64,000 bases of DNA from Phytohabitans flavus (GCF_011764545.1 NZ_AP022870.1:8686001-8750000); one strand, 5' to 3'. Shown: positions 8,090-17,135, numbered from the stretch's first letter. Numbers and translations are program-made. The notes: generated by a model not told the origin, from the sequence alone.

Positions 8090-8941
8090 TTAGGGGGAAT
8101 GGCGGACCGTAAGCTCGATCTTAGTGATCGACTCATCTGGATCGAGCGCGAGCTGGCGGAGTTTGTGAAACGCGTCCCGATAGGGCTGGATGCTGCTGGC
8201 GCGCTCGAATCGTCCCCCGGCGAAATCTTCGATGTACACCGAATCAGGCTCGTCGGATTCTAGATAGATCAAGACGAAGTGCTGGAAGCTGCCGATCGGC
8301 CGGGTGTGCTCGTCGAGGAGGATTCGCAGGTCGACATTCGGCAGCTCAGCTGCCTCTATCAGATGATGCAGCTGGTCGCGCATGGTAGCTGTGTCGCCCA
8401 CCGTCTGCCGGAGGACAGCCTCCTGAAGGATGAGCGAGAGGTGCAGTGGGTCGGCCTTGCGGAGCACCTCCTGCCGGCGCAGCCGCACCTGGATGCGGTC
8501 CTCCACCTGGCTCGGGTTGAGCTTGGGGATGCCGCTCTCGACAAGCGCCCGCGCGTACGACTCCAGCTGGAGCAGGCCGGGCACGACCATCGGCTCGTAC
8601 GACTCGAAGCGCGTCGCCTCGTCCTCAAACCCGATGAACGTGGCATACGCCTCGGAGATCGTCCCGCTGAACTCGCTCCACCAACTGCGCGCCCGTCCCT
8701 TCTCCGCGAGGGAGAGCAGCTCGGTGCGGCGGTCAGCATTGTCCACTTGGTACAGGTCCAGAAGGTCGCGCAGGTCCCGGCCGCGGATGCCGATACGGCC
8801 CCCCTCCACGCGGGAAATCCACGACGCGGACCGTTCTACCCGCTCGCCGGCCTGCTCGCCGGTCAGTCCCCGCTCCTGTCGCAACATGCGCAGGGCGAGT
8901 CCTAGCCGGCGCCGCTGGACGGTCGGGCTCGTGCCGTCCAC
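8090..8941 (-). CDS. XRE-family regulator with DUF5753 (Scr1/WhiJ-like)
   Basis: A 283-residue regulator. The N-terminal helix-turn-helix (about 10-65) reads LGLALRMLRQERGLTGEQAG followed by ERSASWISRVEGGR; the rest is the DUF5753 ligand-type domain, with YEPMVVPGLLQLESYARAL and the late segment GSFQHFVLIYLE. The GTG at 8941 is chosen because GGAGGAGG lies just upstream; a longer frame to 9034 lacks support. It leads the two-gene unit with DUF397. A candidate palindromic operator lies 35 bases upstream. The remaining gap to 9229 shows no credible gene. Confidence 0.85.
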   Translation of the reverse strand: MDGTSPTVQRRRLGLALRMLRQERGLTGEQAGERVERSASWISRVEGGRIGIRGRDLRDLLDLYQVDNADRRTELLSLAEKGRARSWWSEFSGTISEAYATFIGFEDEATRFESYEPMVVPGLLQLESYARALVESGIPKLNPSQVEDRIQVRLRRQEVLRKADPLHLSLILQEAVLRQTVGDTATMRDQLHHLIEAAELPNVDLRILLDEHTRPIGSFQHFVLIYLESDEPDSVYIEDFAGGRFERASSIQPYRDAFHKLRQLALDPDESITKIELTVRHSP

Positions 8942-8975
8942 GACTCCTCCTCCCCACGGCCATGACACGACACAT

Positions 8976-8989
8976 TTGAACATGTACAA
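8976..8989. promoter_or_regulatory. Candidate operator for the XRE regulator
   Basis: TTGAACATGTACAA is palindromic around ACATGT with one mismatched pair and lies 35 bases before the GTG of the XRE gene. The position suits autoregulation; binding is an inference. Confidence 0.35.
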
Positions 8990-9229
8990 CAACCGCGGTG
9001 TCGCGGTTCCAGTCCCCCGGGCGAAACGTACCATGAGTGATCATGTTGAGTCTCTTGCAAATGCGACTCGCACGGGCCATGCTCATGTGACAGGAGCGGA
9101 GGTTCTCCTGCCAAGCCTGCCAAGCTGCCTCCGGCCCCCGCTCCTTTGTACTCCGGCCGGGCCGGCGACGCCGAGGGCAAGGGCGCCCCGCTTCGCCGCC
9201 CGGCACGGACCTGTCAGGTAGGGGACAGG

Positions 9230-10720
9230 TCAGTTGCGGGTGAGCATGTCTTTCGCCATCAGGCGGCCGTCTGTGAAGCAAAGCCGGTAGATGGTGAGCC
9301 GCGCGCGCAGCAGGTCGCCGTCCGCGCGGTAGTAGCGGCAGTCGCCACCCGGTCCGTCGTCCCGCGCCGGTGCGTCCAGCCATTCACGGTCCGGGAGCAC
9401 CCGCTCCACCGCGGCCTGGTCCATGCCGACGCTGAGGGCGGCATAGTCGCCGGGCCGGAGCACCGAGTTGGCCGTCGCATGGGCGTAGTAGACAAGCGCG
9501 GTCCCGCCCAGCACCGCACCAAGCGCCACCGGCACCGCGAACGTGGCGACGAGGCCGCGCCGGGCCCGCCGCTGCACGAGCCGCCGCCGGTCGGTGGAGG
9601 TCTCCGGGACGTGCGGAGCGGGCGCCGCCGCGTAGGGCAGCCGGGCCACCACCTCGAAGCTACCGCTGGGCAGCCGCCCGGCGCTGAGCGTGCCGCCGGC
9701 GAGCCGTACCCGCTCGGTCAGCCCGACCAGGCCGCGCCGCCCCGGGACGCTTTCCGGAAGGGGACCTGCGGGTGGGGGCGCGTTCCGCACGGTGACCGTC
9801 GCCTCGGACTCGCCGCGCCGGACCCGTACCGTGACCGCCGCGCCCGGCGCGTGCTTGTTGGCGTTGGTCAGCGCCTCCTGCACGACCCGGTGCGCCGCTC
9901 GGTCGACCATCGGCGGCAACGGTTCTATCTCGCCCTCGTGGTCGAGGTCGACGGCCATACCCGAGTCCTTCGCGCGGCGGACGAGCTCCGCGACGTCCTC
10001 GTCCACCGGCTGGACCGGGGCCGCGTCGGTCTGGTCACGGAGCACACCGATGATCTCGCGTAGCCGCTCGGTGGCGGCCCCGGCGCTGGCCCGCAACTCG
10101 GCGGCGGCGTCGCGGTGCCGCTCGTCGAGGTCGGGGGCGAGCTCGAGGGCACCGGCGCGAAGCGCGATGAGGCTGAGCTCGTGGCCGAGCGAGTCGTGCA
10201 TGTCCTCGGCGATCCGCGTCCGCTCCCGCAGCCGTACCTGGTCGGCGATCATGCGCTGCTCGCGCTCCAGCTGCTCCGCGTGCTCCCACCCGGCGGCCAC
10301 CAGGTCCTGCTGCTGCCGCCGGTAGCGACCGACCAGCCACGGGAAGAGCCCCGCGTACACAAGCACGCCGGCCATCTGGGTCCAGACGAGGAAGCCGGCG
10401 TCGACAAGCACGTACGGCGTGGCGAGCGCCACGATCGCCAGGAACCCCGCGGCAGCCGGGAGCACGCTCACCATCCGCCGGCCGACGAGGTAGCTGACCA
10501 CTGGCAGCGCGAACGAGAAGTTGCCGTCCACGGCGGTGAGCGCGACCACGACGAAGAGCGAGGCGATCGGGTACCGGCGGCTCAGCGCCACCGCCGCGGC
10601 GAGCCCGGCCAAGGCGAGCAGGAGCAGCCAGAACGGGTAACCGTTGTGGCCGGGCCAGGCGATCGCGACGGGCAGGGCGAGCACCACCCAGAGCAGGATG
10701 TCGGTCGCCGTACGTCGCAC
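9230..10720 (-). CDS. Sensor histidine kinase (HisKA_3/NarL type) with extra C-terminal BamE-like domain
   Basis: A membrane kinase of about 496 residues. Five or so hydrophobic helices fill the first 150 residues; the dimerisation/phosphoacceptor motif is ARIxEDMHDSLGHELS-like, with His in MHDSLGHELS; the ATPase part has VVQEALTNANKHAPG and GRRGLVGLTERVRLAGG. Kinases of this class normally stop there. This one goes on with another membrane helix (VATFAVPVALGAVLGG) and about 80 residues with a GMDQAAVERVLP motif reminiscent of SmpA/BamE folds and a Cys pair. The GTG at 10720 is chosen because a TACCGT -10 lies seven bases before it. The cognate regulator is probably at 13097-13756. Confidence 0.8.
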   Translation of the reverse strand: MRRTATDILLWVVLALPVAIAWPGHNGYPFWLLLLALAGLAAAVALSRRYPIASLFVVVALTAVDGNFSFALPVVSYLVGRRMVSVLPAAAGFLAIVALATPYVLVDAGFLVWTQMAGVLVYAGLFPWLVGRYRRQQQDLVAAGWEHAEQLEREQRMIADQVRLRERTRIAEDMHDSLGHELSLIALRAGALELAPDLDERHRDAAAELRASAGAATERLREIIGVLRDQTDAAPVQPVDEDVAELVRRAKDSGMAVDLDHEGEIEPLPPMVDRAAHRVVQEALTNANKHAPGAAVTVRVRRGESEATVTVRNAPPPAGPLPESVPGRRGLVGLTERVRLAGGTLSAGRLPSGSFEVVARLPYAAAPAPHVPETSTDRRRLVQRRARRGLVATFAVPVALGAVLGGTALVYYAHATANSVLRPGDYAALSVGMDQAAVERVLPDREWLDAPARDDGPGGDCRYYRADGDLLRARLTIYRLCFTDGRLMAKDMLTRN

Positions 10721-10727
10721 AGCTCCG

Positions 10728-10733
10728 ACGGTA
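10728..10733 (-). promoter_or_regulatory. Candidate -10 element of a leaderless promoter
   Basis: On the minus strand TACCGT lies seven bases before the GTG of the sensor kinase. The divergent ATPase gene has its own TANNNT element about 90 bases away. Confidence 0.33.
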
Positions 10734-10818
10734 GCTCCGCCGGACCGGGCGAGAACCCTGCCGAAAGTCAGGGGTGCCGGACGACGATCGGCCGCGGCGG
10801 CCGGCAGCACCGCGCACC

Positions 10819-10824
10819 TACGGT
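10819..10824 (+). promoter_or_regulatory. Candidate -10 element of a leaderless promoter
   Basis: TACGGT lies six bases before the ATG of the P-type ATPase, which has no ribosome-binding site. Confidence 0.35.
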
Positions 10825-10830
10825 GGCCCA

Positions 10831-13137
10831 ATGTTGCGCGTGGAGACCGGCCTGACCGCACCCGAGGTAGCCGAGCGGATCGCCGCCGGCCAGGTGAACG
10901 ACGTCCCGGCGCGGTCCAGCCGGAGCGTTGGAGAGATCGTCCGGGCCAACCTGTTCACCCGGATCAACGCGATCGTCGGCGTACTCCTGATCATGATCCT
11001 GGCGGTCGGCCCGATCCAGGATGCCCTCTTCGGCGGTGTGATCATCGCGAACACCCTGATCGGTGTCATCCAGGAGCTGCGGGCCAAGCGGACGCTCGAC
11101 CGGCTGGCGATCGTCGGTGCCGCGCGCCCGATCGTGCGCCGCGACGGGTACGCGGTCGAGGTGGACGCGGCGGAGATCGTGCTCGACGACCTCGTCGAGC
11201 TCGGCGCCGGCGACAAGATCGTGGTGGACGGGGTGGTCGCCGAGGCCGAGCACCTCGAGGTGGACGAGTCGCTGCTCACCGGCGAGGCGGACCCGGTCGT
11301 GAAGCGCCCCGGCGACCCGGTGCTCTCGGGCAGCTTCGTGGTGTCCGGCGCGGGCTCCTTCACCACGACGAAGGTGGGTCGGGAGGCGTACGCGGCGAGG
11401 CTCGCCGAGGAGGCCAGCCGCTTCACGCTCGTCGACTCGCAGCTGCGCAACGGGATCAACACGATCCTGCGGGTGGTCACCTGGATGATCATCCCGACCG
11501 GGCTGGCGCTGGTGGCCAGCCAGCTCATGGTCAATCGGGACGACCTGCCCGAGGCGGTACGCCGTATGGTCGGCGGCCTGGTGCCGATGGTGCCGGAAGG
11601 GCTTGTGCTGCTCACGTCGATGGCGTTCGCGGTCGGCGTGATCCGGCTCGGCCGGCGCAACACGCTCGTACAGGAGTTGCCCGCGATCGAGGGACTGGCC
11701 CGGGTGAGCGTGGTCGCGCTGGACAAGACCGGCACGCTCACCGATACGAAGATGGCGGTGGCCGAGCTGCGCCGGCTTGGCGCGGATGCCCCGGTCGAGG
11801 CGGTGCTCGGTGTCCTCGCTGCCGCCGACGAGCGCCCCAACCCGAGCATGCGGGCAATCGCTGCCGCGTACCCCGAGCAGCCACAGTGGACAGTGGGCGA
11901 GCGGACGCCGTTCTCCTCCGCCCGGCGCTGGAGCGGGGCGGTGCTCACCGCGCCCGACGGCGGTACGGCCACCTGGCGGCTCGGCGCGCCCGACGTGCTC
12001 CTGCCGGTCGGGCACGAGGCACTGGCCGGGGCCGACGCGTACGGCACCCGTGGACTGCGGGTGCTGCTCCTCACCCGGGACGAGGCGCCGGTCGCGTTGG
12101 TGGTGCTCGCCCAGCGGCTGCGCGCGGACGCGCCCGATACGCTGCGCTACTTCGCTGAGCAGGGCGTCGCGGTCAAGGTGATCTCGGGTGACAACCCGGT
12201 CTCGGTCGGCGCGGTTGCCAAGGCGCTCGACCTGCCCGGTGCCGATCGGCCAGTGGACGCCCGTACGCTCCCGGACGACCGCGCACAGCTGGCGGCCGCG
12301 GTCGAGGCGGGTACGGTCTTCGGCCGGGTGGGTCCGCAACAGAAGCGGGACATCGTGGCCGCACTCCAGTCCCGCGGCCACACTGTCGCGATGACCGGCG
12401 ACGGGGTCAACGACGTACTCGCGCTCAAGGACGCCGACATCGGCGTCGCGATGGGCGCGGGCAGCCCGGCGACCCGTGCGGTGGCGCAGATCGTGTTGCT
12501 GGACAACAGCTTCGCCGCGCTCCCGTCGGTGGTGACCGAGGGGCGGCGGGTGATCGGCAACATCGAGCGGGTCGCCAACCTCTTTCTCACCAAGACCGTG
12601 TACTCGGTGCTGCTCGCCGTCATCGTCGTGCTGAGCCAGGTGCCGTACCCGTTCCTGCCCCGCCACCTGACGCTCATCGGGTCGCTGACGATCGGCATCC
12701 CGGCGTTTTTCCTCGCGCTCGCGCCGAACGCCGAGCGGGCCCGGGCCGGCTTCGTCGGGCGGGTGCTGCGGTTCGCGGTACCGGCCGGGGTGCTCGCGGC
12801 GGCCGCCACGATCACGTCGTACCTGAGCGCCCGCGGCATCTACGACGGCAACCTGGAGGCCGAGACCTCGGCCGCCACGCTCACGCTCTTCCTCGTCGCG
12901 CTGTGGGCGCTGGCGATCATCGCGCGGCCGTACACCTGGTGGCGGGTCCTGCTGGTGACCACGATGGGCGGCGCGTTCGCGGTGGTGCTGGTGGTCCCGT
13001 TCCTCCAGGAGTTCTTCCAGCTTGAGCTGGTCGGCGGGCGAGCGCCCGGCCTGGCGGTGGCGATCGCGGCGGCCGCGGGCCTGCTGCTGGAGCTGGTCAC
13101 TCGGCTGGCTCGACCAGCCCCGCCTCGTACGCGATGA
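10831..13137 (+). CDS. Cation-transporting P-type ATPase (CtpE-like)
   Basis: A 768-residue P-type ATPase. Seen in order: an actuator-domain loop with LLTGEADPV (usually TGES; here Ala replaces Ser), the membrane motif MVPEGLVLLTSMAF, the phosphorylation site ALDKTGTLTD, the nucleotide domain, and the hinge MTGDGVNDVLALKDADIG, followed by about six C-terminal helices. The PEGL and QELPAIEGLARV regions resemble mycobacterial CtpE, a calcium transporter in that group (family knowledge); ion specificity here is inferred. No N-terminal heavy-metal domain is present. The 3' end overlaps the convergent response regulator gene by 41 bases. Confidence 0.85.
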   Translation: MLRVETGLTAPEVAERIAAGQVNDVPARSSRSVGEIVRANLFTRINAIVGVLLIMILAVGPIQDALFGGVIIANTLIGVIQELRAKRTLDRLAIVGAARPIVRRDGYAVEVDAAEIVLDDLVELGAGDKIVVDGVVAEAEHLEVDESLLTGEADPVVKRPGDPVLSGSFVVSGAGSFTTTKVGREAYAARLAEEASRFTLVDSQLRNGINTILRVVTWMIIPTGLALVASQLMVNRDDLPEAVRRMVGGLVPMVPEGLVLLTSMAFAVGVIRLGRRNTLVQELPAIEGLARVSVVALDKTGTLTDTKMAVAELRRLGADAPVEAVLGVLAAADERPNPSMRAIAAAYPEQPQWTVGERTPFSSARRWSGAVLTAPDGGTATWRLGAPDVLLPVGHEALAGADAYGTRGLRVLLLTRDEAPVALVVLAQRLRADAPDTLRYFAEQGVAVKVISGDNPVSVGAVAKALDLPGADRPVDARTLPDDRAQLAAAVEAGTVFGRVGPQQKRDIVAALQSRGHTVAMTGDGVNDVLALKDADIGVAMGAGSPATRAVAQIVLLDNSFAALPSVVTEGRRVIGNIERVANLFLTKTVYSVLLAVIVVLSQVPYPFLPRHLTLIGSLTIGIPAFFLALAPNAERARAGFVGRVLRFAVPAGVLAAAATITSYLSARGIYDGNLEAETSAATLTLFLVALWALAIIARPYTWWRVLLVTTMGGAFAVVLVVPFLQEFFQLELVGGRAPGLAVAIAAAAGLLLELVTRLARPAPPRTR

Positions 13138-13756
13138 TCGCCGCCTGCACCCGGTTGCGCACGCCCAGCCGGGTCAGGATCGCGCTCACGTAGCTCTTGA
13201 CGGTCCCCTCCACGAGGAAGAGCCGCTTCGCGATCCCCGCATTGGACAGTCCCGCGCCGACGAGCGCCAGCACGTCGCGCTCCCGCTCGGTCAGCGCTTC
13301 GATGCGGGTGCGGGCGGCGGCGCCGCGGCTCATCCGGCCGTCGCGCAGCTCGCTGATCACGCGCTGGGCCACCCGGGGCGAGAGGTACGCGGCACCGCCG
13401 GCCACCGCCCGCACACCGGTGATCAGCTCGCGCGGGTCGCCGGACTTCAGCAGGAAGCCGCTGGCGCCGTCGCCGAGCGCCCGGGCGATGTACTCGTCCT
13501 CGCCGAACGTGGTGAGCATGACCACCGCGGTATCCGGTGCTGACCGGTGTATCTCGGTGGCCGCCGCGAGCCCGTCCAGGCGCGGCATGCGGATGTCCAG
13601 CAGCGCGACCTGTGGGCGGTGGGCGAGCGTGAGGTCGACCGCCTCCCGGCCGTCACCGGCTTCGGCCACCACGTCGATTTCGGGGTCGGCGGCGAGGATC
13701 GCCTTCACCCCGGCGCGGATCATGGCTTCGTCGTCGGCGAGAAGTACCCGGATCAC
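13097..13756 (-). CDS. Two-component response regulator (NarL/LuxR type)
   Basis: A 219-residue regulator. The receiver domain has the acidic pair in LLADDEAMIRAG, the phosphorylation site LLDIRMPRLDG and the conserved Lys in GFLLKSGDP; the output domain has LTERERDVLALVGAGLSNAG and VEGTVKSYVSAILTRLG. The GTG at 13756 fits the usual start and has TAGCGT seven bases upstream. It is the likely partner of the kinase at 9230-10720, although the P-type ATPase lies between them on the other strand. Confidence 0.85.
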   Translation of the reverse strand: MIRVLLADDEAMIRAGVKAILAADPEIDVVAEAGDGREAVDLTLAHRPQVALLDIRMPRLDGLAAATEIHRSAPDTAVVMLTTFGEDEYIARALGDGASGFLLKSGDPRELITGVRAVAGGAAYLSPRVAQRVISELRDGRMSRGAAARTRIEALTERERDVLALVGAGLSNAGIAKRLFLVEGTVKSYVSAILTRLGVRNRVQAAIIAYEAGLVEPAE

Positions 13757-13763
13757 CAGGCCG

Positions 13764-13769
13764 ACGCTA
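13764..13769 (-). promoter_or_regulatory. Candidate -10 element of a leaderless promoter
   Basis: On the minus strand TAGCGT lies seven bases before the GTG of the response regulator, which lacks a clear ribosome-binding site. Confidence 0.33.
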
Positions 13770-13868
13770 CCCCGACCTTCGCGCTCGGTACGTGCGCGGC
13801 GGTGCGCGGTTCCTGATTGATATCGCGGTGATATGGGCGAGCTTGCGCCTCGATGCGATCCTTGACCG

Positions 13869-14924
13869 GTGACCACTGCGCACGGCCCCGGCGGAGGCGG
13901 CCCGGGCTCCGACGAGCCAACCGGCCGGATCCCGTTGCCGGCCCCAGGCGCAGCACCCGCACCGCCGCCCGTGCCCGTTCCGGGGCAGCACCCACCGCAG
14001 GTTCCGGTGCAACTGCCGCCGCCGGTTCACAGTCAGCTGCCGCCGTCCGGTTATCCGCCCTCGTTGCTGGGGCCACCACCGCCGGCGATGCCCGCTCCGG
14101 TTTCCGGGCCGGCCGTCTCGGCGGCGCCGGCCGCACCCAAGCCGCGCCGGGCCGGGTTCGTGCTGGCCACGATCGCGATCCTCGTCACGCTCGGGCTCGG
14201 TGCCGTCGTGATCGTCCAGTCTCGACAGATCAGCGACCTGCGCGGCGACCTCGACCAGGCCCGTGCCGAGTCGGGCAACGCGCAGGCCAGCGACGACCAG
14301 CGGCTCGACAGCCTGGAGGGCCAGGTCACCCAGCTCGGCGAGCAGGCCGACCAGGTCTTCGATCCGCAGGCGGTCGCGGCCGCGGTGCTGCCCAGCGTCT
14401 TCCGGATCACCGCGGGCAAGCTGACCGGCACCGCGTTCGCCGTCGGCAGCCCTCGCTCGGGCAGCAGCCGGCTGCTCACGGCGTACCACGTGGTGCAGGA
14501 GGTCTGGGGTCGCGGCGCCAACACGGTGCAGTTGGAGCGTGACGGCGAGACCTACAGTGCCACAGTGACCGACGTCGACCCGGGCAACGACATCGCGGTG
14601 CTGTCGGCGCCGTTCGAGTTCGCCGGTCTGGCCACGGCCACCGAGCCGGTCAAGTCCGGCCAGCAGATCGTCGTGGTCGGCTCGCCGCTCGGCCTGACCG
14701 ACAGCGTGACCGTCGGCGTGGTGAGCGCGTTCCGCAAGGGCGAGGCCGGTGCCGCGGACCTCATCCAGTTCGATGCCTCGATCAATCCCGGCAACTCCGG
14801 TGGCCCGGTCGTCAACACCTCGAAACAGGTGGTGGGCATCGCCAGCCTCAAGGCCAGAGATGCCGAAGGGATCGGGCTGGCCACCCCGATCCAGACCGCC
14901 TGCGCCAAGTTTCGGGTCTGTTAG
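13869..14924 (+). CDS. Membrane-anchored trypsin-like serine protease (S1C, HtrA-like)
   Basis: A 351-residue protein. The first 95 residues are Pro-rich and cytoplasmic by prediction; one membrane helix follows (FVLATIAILVTLGLGAVVIV), then a short coiled coil (about 118-155), then a chymotrypsin-fold protease. The catalytic triad is visible: His in LLTAYHVVQ, Asp in DPGNDIAVLS, Ser in NPGNSGGPVV. No PDZ domain follows, unlike HtrA. The active site should face outward. The next gene encodes a protein with the same Pro-rich, helix, coiled-coil layout but no protease. Confidence 0.8.
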   Translation: MTTAHGPGGGGPGSDEPTGRIPLPAPGAAPAPPPVPVPGQHPPQVPVQLPPPVHSQLPPSGYPPSLLGPPPPAMPAPVSGPAVSAAPAAPKPRRAGFVLATIAILVTLGLGAVVIVQSRQISDLRGDLDQARAESGNAQASDDQRLDSLEGQVTQLGEQADQVFDPQAVAAAVLPSVFRITAGKLTGTAFAVGSPRSGSSRLLTAYHVVQEVWGRGANTVQLERDGETYSATVTDVDPGNDIAVLSAPFEFAGLATATEPVKSGQQIVVVGSPLGLTDSVTVGVVSAFRKGEAGAADLIQFDASINPGNSGGPVVNTSKQVVGIASLKARDAEGIGLATPIQTACAKFRVC

Positions 14925-14983
14925 AGCCTGCGGACAGGTCCTGACCGGCCCCGACGAAGTCCAGCCCCTCAGGAGGAAGAGCG

Positions 14984-15586
14984 ATGAGCCACCCCGGGTA
15001 CCCGCCGGAAGGCCCGCAGCAGCAGTACCCGCCGCAGTCGCCGGCCTACCCCGGCTACCCGCCGGCCCAACCCCAACCCCAGCCGCAGCCCCAGGTCACC
15101 GGTAGCTGGCCCCAGACGAGCACGCCGCCGTATGCCATCTCAGGTGCGCCGCCGGGCACCGGTGTCCCTTATGGACAGCCGCAGCAGGGTGGGCGGGCGT
15201 CGATGATGGTGGCGGTCGTGGCGGCGGTCGCGCTCTTCCTGCTAGCGGGCGTGATGACCGGGCTGTATGTGGCCAAGAGCAGCCAGCTCGGCGACACCCG
15301 GGACACGCTCAGCAGCCAGGTCGCCGACCGGGACAACGCGATCAAGACGAACACCGACAAGATCACTCAGCTCGAGGCGGACCTCAAGAAGACGAACGAC
15401 GAGCTGAACAAGAACAAAGAGTCGCTCGACAAGGTCACGAAGGAGCGCGACGTGTTGCTGCCGTGCATGCGGCGCTTCGTCGAGGCTCTGGAAGCTGCCG
15501 GGACCGACAACGAGCCCGGGCTGGAGATTGCGCTGCGGCAGGCGACCACCGCCTGCCAGAAGGCGCAGGGCGAGATCGACTCTTGA
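14984..15586 (+). CDS. Pro/Gln-rich membrane protein with coiled coil
   Basis: A 200-residue protein of unknown function. Residues 1-70 are rich in Pro, Gln and Tyr; a membrane helix follows (MVAVVAAVALFLLAGVMTGLYV); residues 100-155 form a Lys/Asp-rich coiled coil (ITQLEADLKKTNDELNKNKE); the C terminus has two Cys that could pair. AGGAGGAAG precedes the ATG. Its layout mirrors the protease upstream, 59 bases away on the same strand, so the two may form one surface complex (inference). Confidence 0.65.
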   Translation: MSHPGYPPEGPQQQYPPQSPAYPGYPPAQPQPQPQPQVTGSWPQTSTPPYAISGAPPGTGVPYGQPQQGGRASMMVAVVAAVALFLLAGVMTGLYVAKSSQLGDTRDTLSSQVADRDNAIKTNTDKITQLEADLKKTNDELNKNKESLDKVTKERDVLLPCMRRFVEALEAAGTDNEPGLEIALRQATTACQKAQGEIDS

Positions 15587-15592
15587 TACCAG

Positions 15593-15624
15593 CGCGGCGG
15601 GGTCCCAGGCCGGACCCCGCCGCG
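15593..15624. terminator. Bidirectional hairpin terminator
   Basis: CGCGGCGGGGTCC (15593-15605) pairs perfectly with GGACCCCGCCGCG (15612-15624) around six bases, between the convergent ends of the coiled-coil gene and gnd. Confidence 0.75.
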
Positions 15625-15634
15625 AATGGAGAAA

Positions 15635-17059
15635 TCAGGCAGTGACCTCGCTGCGGTCGCCGCCCCACAGCACGTGGAAGCTGCCCTCGCGGTCGACCCG
15701 GCGGTACGTGTGCGCGCCGAAGAAGTCGCGCTGGCCCTGCACAAGCGCGGCGGGCAGCCGCTCGGCCCGCAGCCCGTCGTAGTACGCCAGGGCGGAGGAG
15801 AAGCCGGGCACCGGGATGCCCAGCGTCGTGGCCGTCGTCACAACCCGCCGCCAGGCGTCCTGCGCACCGCGTACGGCGTCCTGGAAGTAGTCGTCGACGA
15901 GCAGCGAGGGCAGTCCGGCGTCGCCGTCGTACGCCGCCTTGATGCGGTCGAGGAACTTGGCCCGGATGATGCAGCCGCCCCGCCAGATCGTGGCCATCGC
16001 GCCCGGGTCGATGCTCCAGTTGTACTCCGCGCTGCCGGCCTGGATCTGGTTGAAGCCCTGCGCGTAGGCGACGATCTTCGACGCGTACAGCGCCTGCTCC
16101 ACGTCCTCGACAAGCAGGTCGGCGGAGCCGGTGGGCAGCGGGCCGGGCAGCTCGCGAGCGGCGGCGCGCAGGTCGGCGCCGCCGGAGAGCGAGCGGGCGA
16201 AGACCGCCTCGGCGATGCCGCTGACCGGCACGCCCAGGTCGAGCGCGATCTGCACGGTCCAGCGGCCGGTGCCCTTCTGCTCGGCCTGGTCGAGGACCAC
16301 GTCGACGAACGGCTTGCCGGTCGTCGCGTCGGTGTGCGCGAGCACCTCGGCCGTGATCTCGATGAGGTACGAGCCGAGGCGCCCCTCGTTCCAGCCGCGG
16401 AAGACCTCGGCGATCTCGGCCGGCTCGCGACCGGCGCCGCGGCGCAGCAGGTCGTACGCCTCCGCGATGAGCTGCATGTCCGCGTACTCGATGCCGTTGT
16501 GCACCATTTTCACGAAGTGTCCGGCGCCATCCGGCCCGACGTGGGTGCAGCACGGCGTGCCGTCGACCTTCGCGGAGATGTCCTCCAGCAGCGGGCCGAG
16601 CGCCTCGTACGACTCAGGGGAGCCGCCGGGCATGATGCTGGGCCCGTGCAGCGCACCCTCCTCGCCGCCCGAGATGCCGGCACCGACGAAGTGCAGCCCG
16701 CGCTCGCGCAGCGCATGCTCGCGGCGGCGGGTGTCCGCGAAGTGCGCGTTGCCGCCGTCGACGATCATGTCGCCCGGCTCCAGCAACGGCGCGAACTCGT
16801 CGATCACGGCGTCGGTGGGGCCGCCGGCCTTAACCATGATCACGAGGCGGCGGGGCCGCTCCAGGCTCGCCACGAACTGCTCCGCGGTCTCCGCCGGCAG
16901 GAAGGTGCCCTCGTGGCCGAACTCCTCGACAAGCTCCTTGGTCCGGCCGTACGAGCGGTTGTGTACCGCCACGGAATGGCCGTGCCGCGCCAGGTTTCGG
17001 GCGAGGTTGCGGCCCATGACCGCCAGTCCCGTGACCCCGATGCGTGCCAACTCCGTCAT
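15635..17059 (-). CDS. gnd: 6-phosphogluconate dehydrogenase, decarboxylating
   Basis: A 474-residue enzyme of the oxidative pentose phosphate pathway, converting 6-phosphogluconate to ribulose 5-phosphate with NADP+. The N-terminal Rossmann motif is GVTGLAVMGRNLARN; the substrate loop has GISGGEEGALHGPSIMPGG; the catalytic Lys is in GHFVKMVHNGIEYADMQ; the C-terminal domain has WSIDPGAMATIWRGGCIIR. Length matches the long (E. coli-type) form. The ATG at 17059 has GGAGG upstream and is preferred over a longer frame. Confidence 0.95.
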   Translation of the reverse strand: MTELARIGVTGLAVMGRNLARNLARHGHSVAVHNRSYGRTKELVEEFGHEGTFLPAETAEQFVASLERPRRLVIMVKAGGPTDAVIDEFAPLLEPGDMIVDGGNAHFADTRRREHALRERGLHFVGAGISGGEEGALHGPSIMPGGSPESYEALGPLLEDISAKVDGTPCCTHVGPDGAGHFVKMVHNGIEYADMQLIAEAYDLLRRGAGREPAEIAEVFRGWNEGRLGSYLIEITAEVLAHTDATTGKPFVDVVLDQAEQKGTGRWTVQIALDLGVPVSGIAEAVFARSLSGGADLRAAARELPGPLPTGSADLLVEDVEQALYASKIVAYAQGFNQIQAGSAEYNWSIDPGAMATIWRGGCIIRAKFLDRIKAAYDGDAGLPSLLVDDYFQDAVRGAQDAWRRVVTTATTLGIPVPGFSSALAYYDGLRAERLPAALVQGQRDFFGAHTYRRVDREGSFHVLWGGDRSEVTA

Positions 17060-17135
17060 TAGGTCTTCCTCCCTCACGGCCGAGCAATGGCTCGATTCTG
17101 CCCTACATACGTAGTGTGCTCGTCAGGAGTTGAGG

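Noticed and set aside
9033..9221. Possible 62-codon gene on the plus strand in the gap after the XRE regulator
   Set aside because: No ribosome-binding site, no recognisable domain, and composition like non-coding sequence.
10768..12666. 632-residue frame antisense to the P-type ATPase
   Set aside because: All conserved P-type motifs lie on the plus strand; the frame is a shadow.
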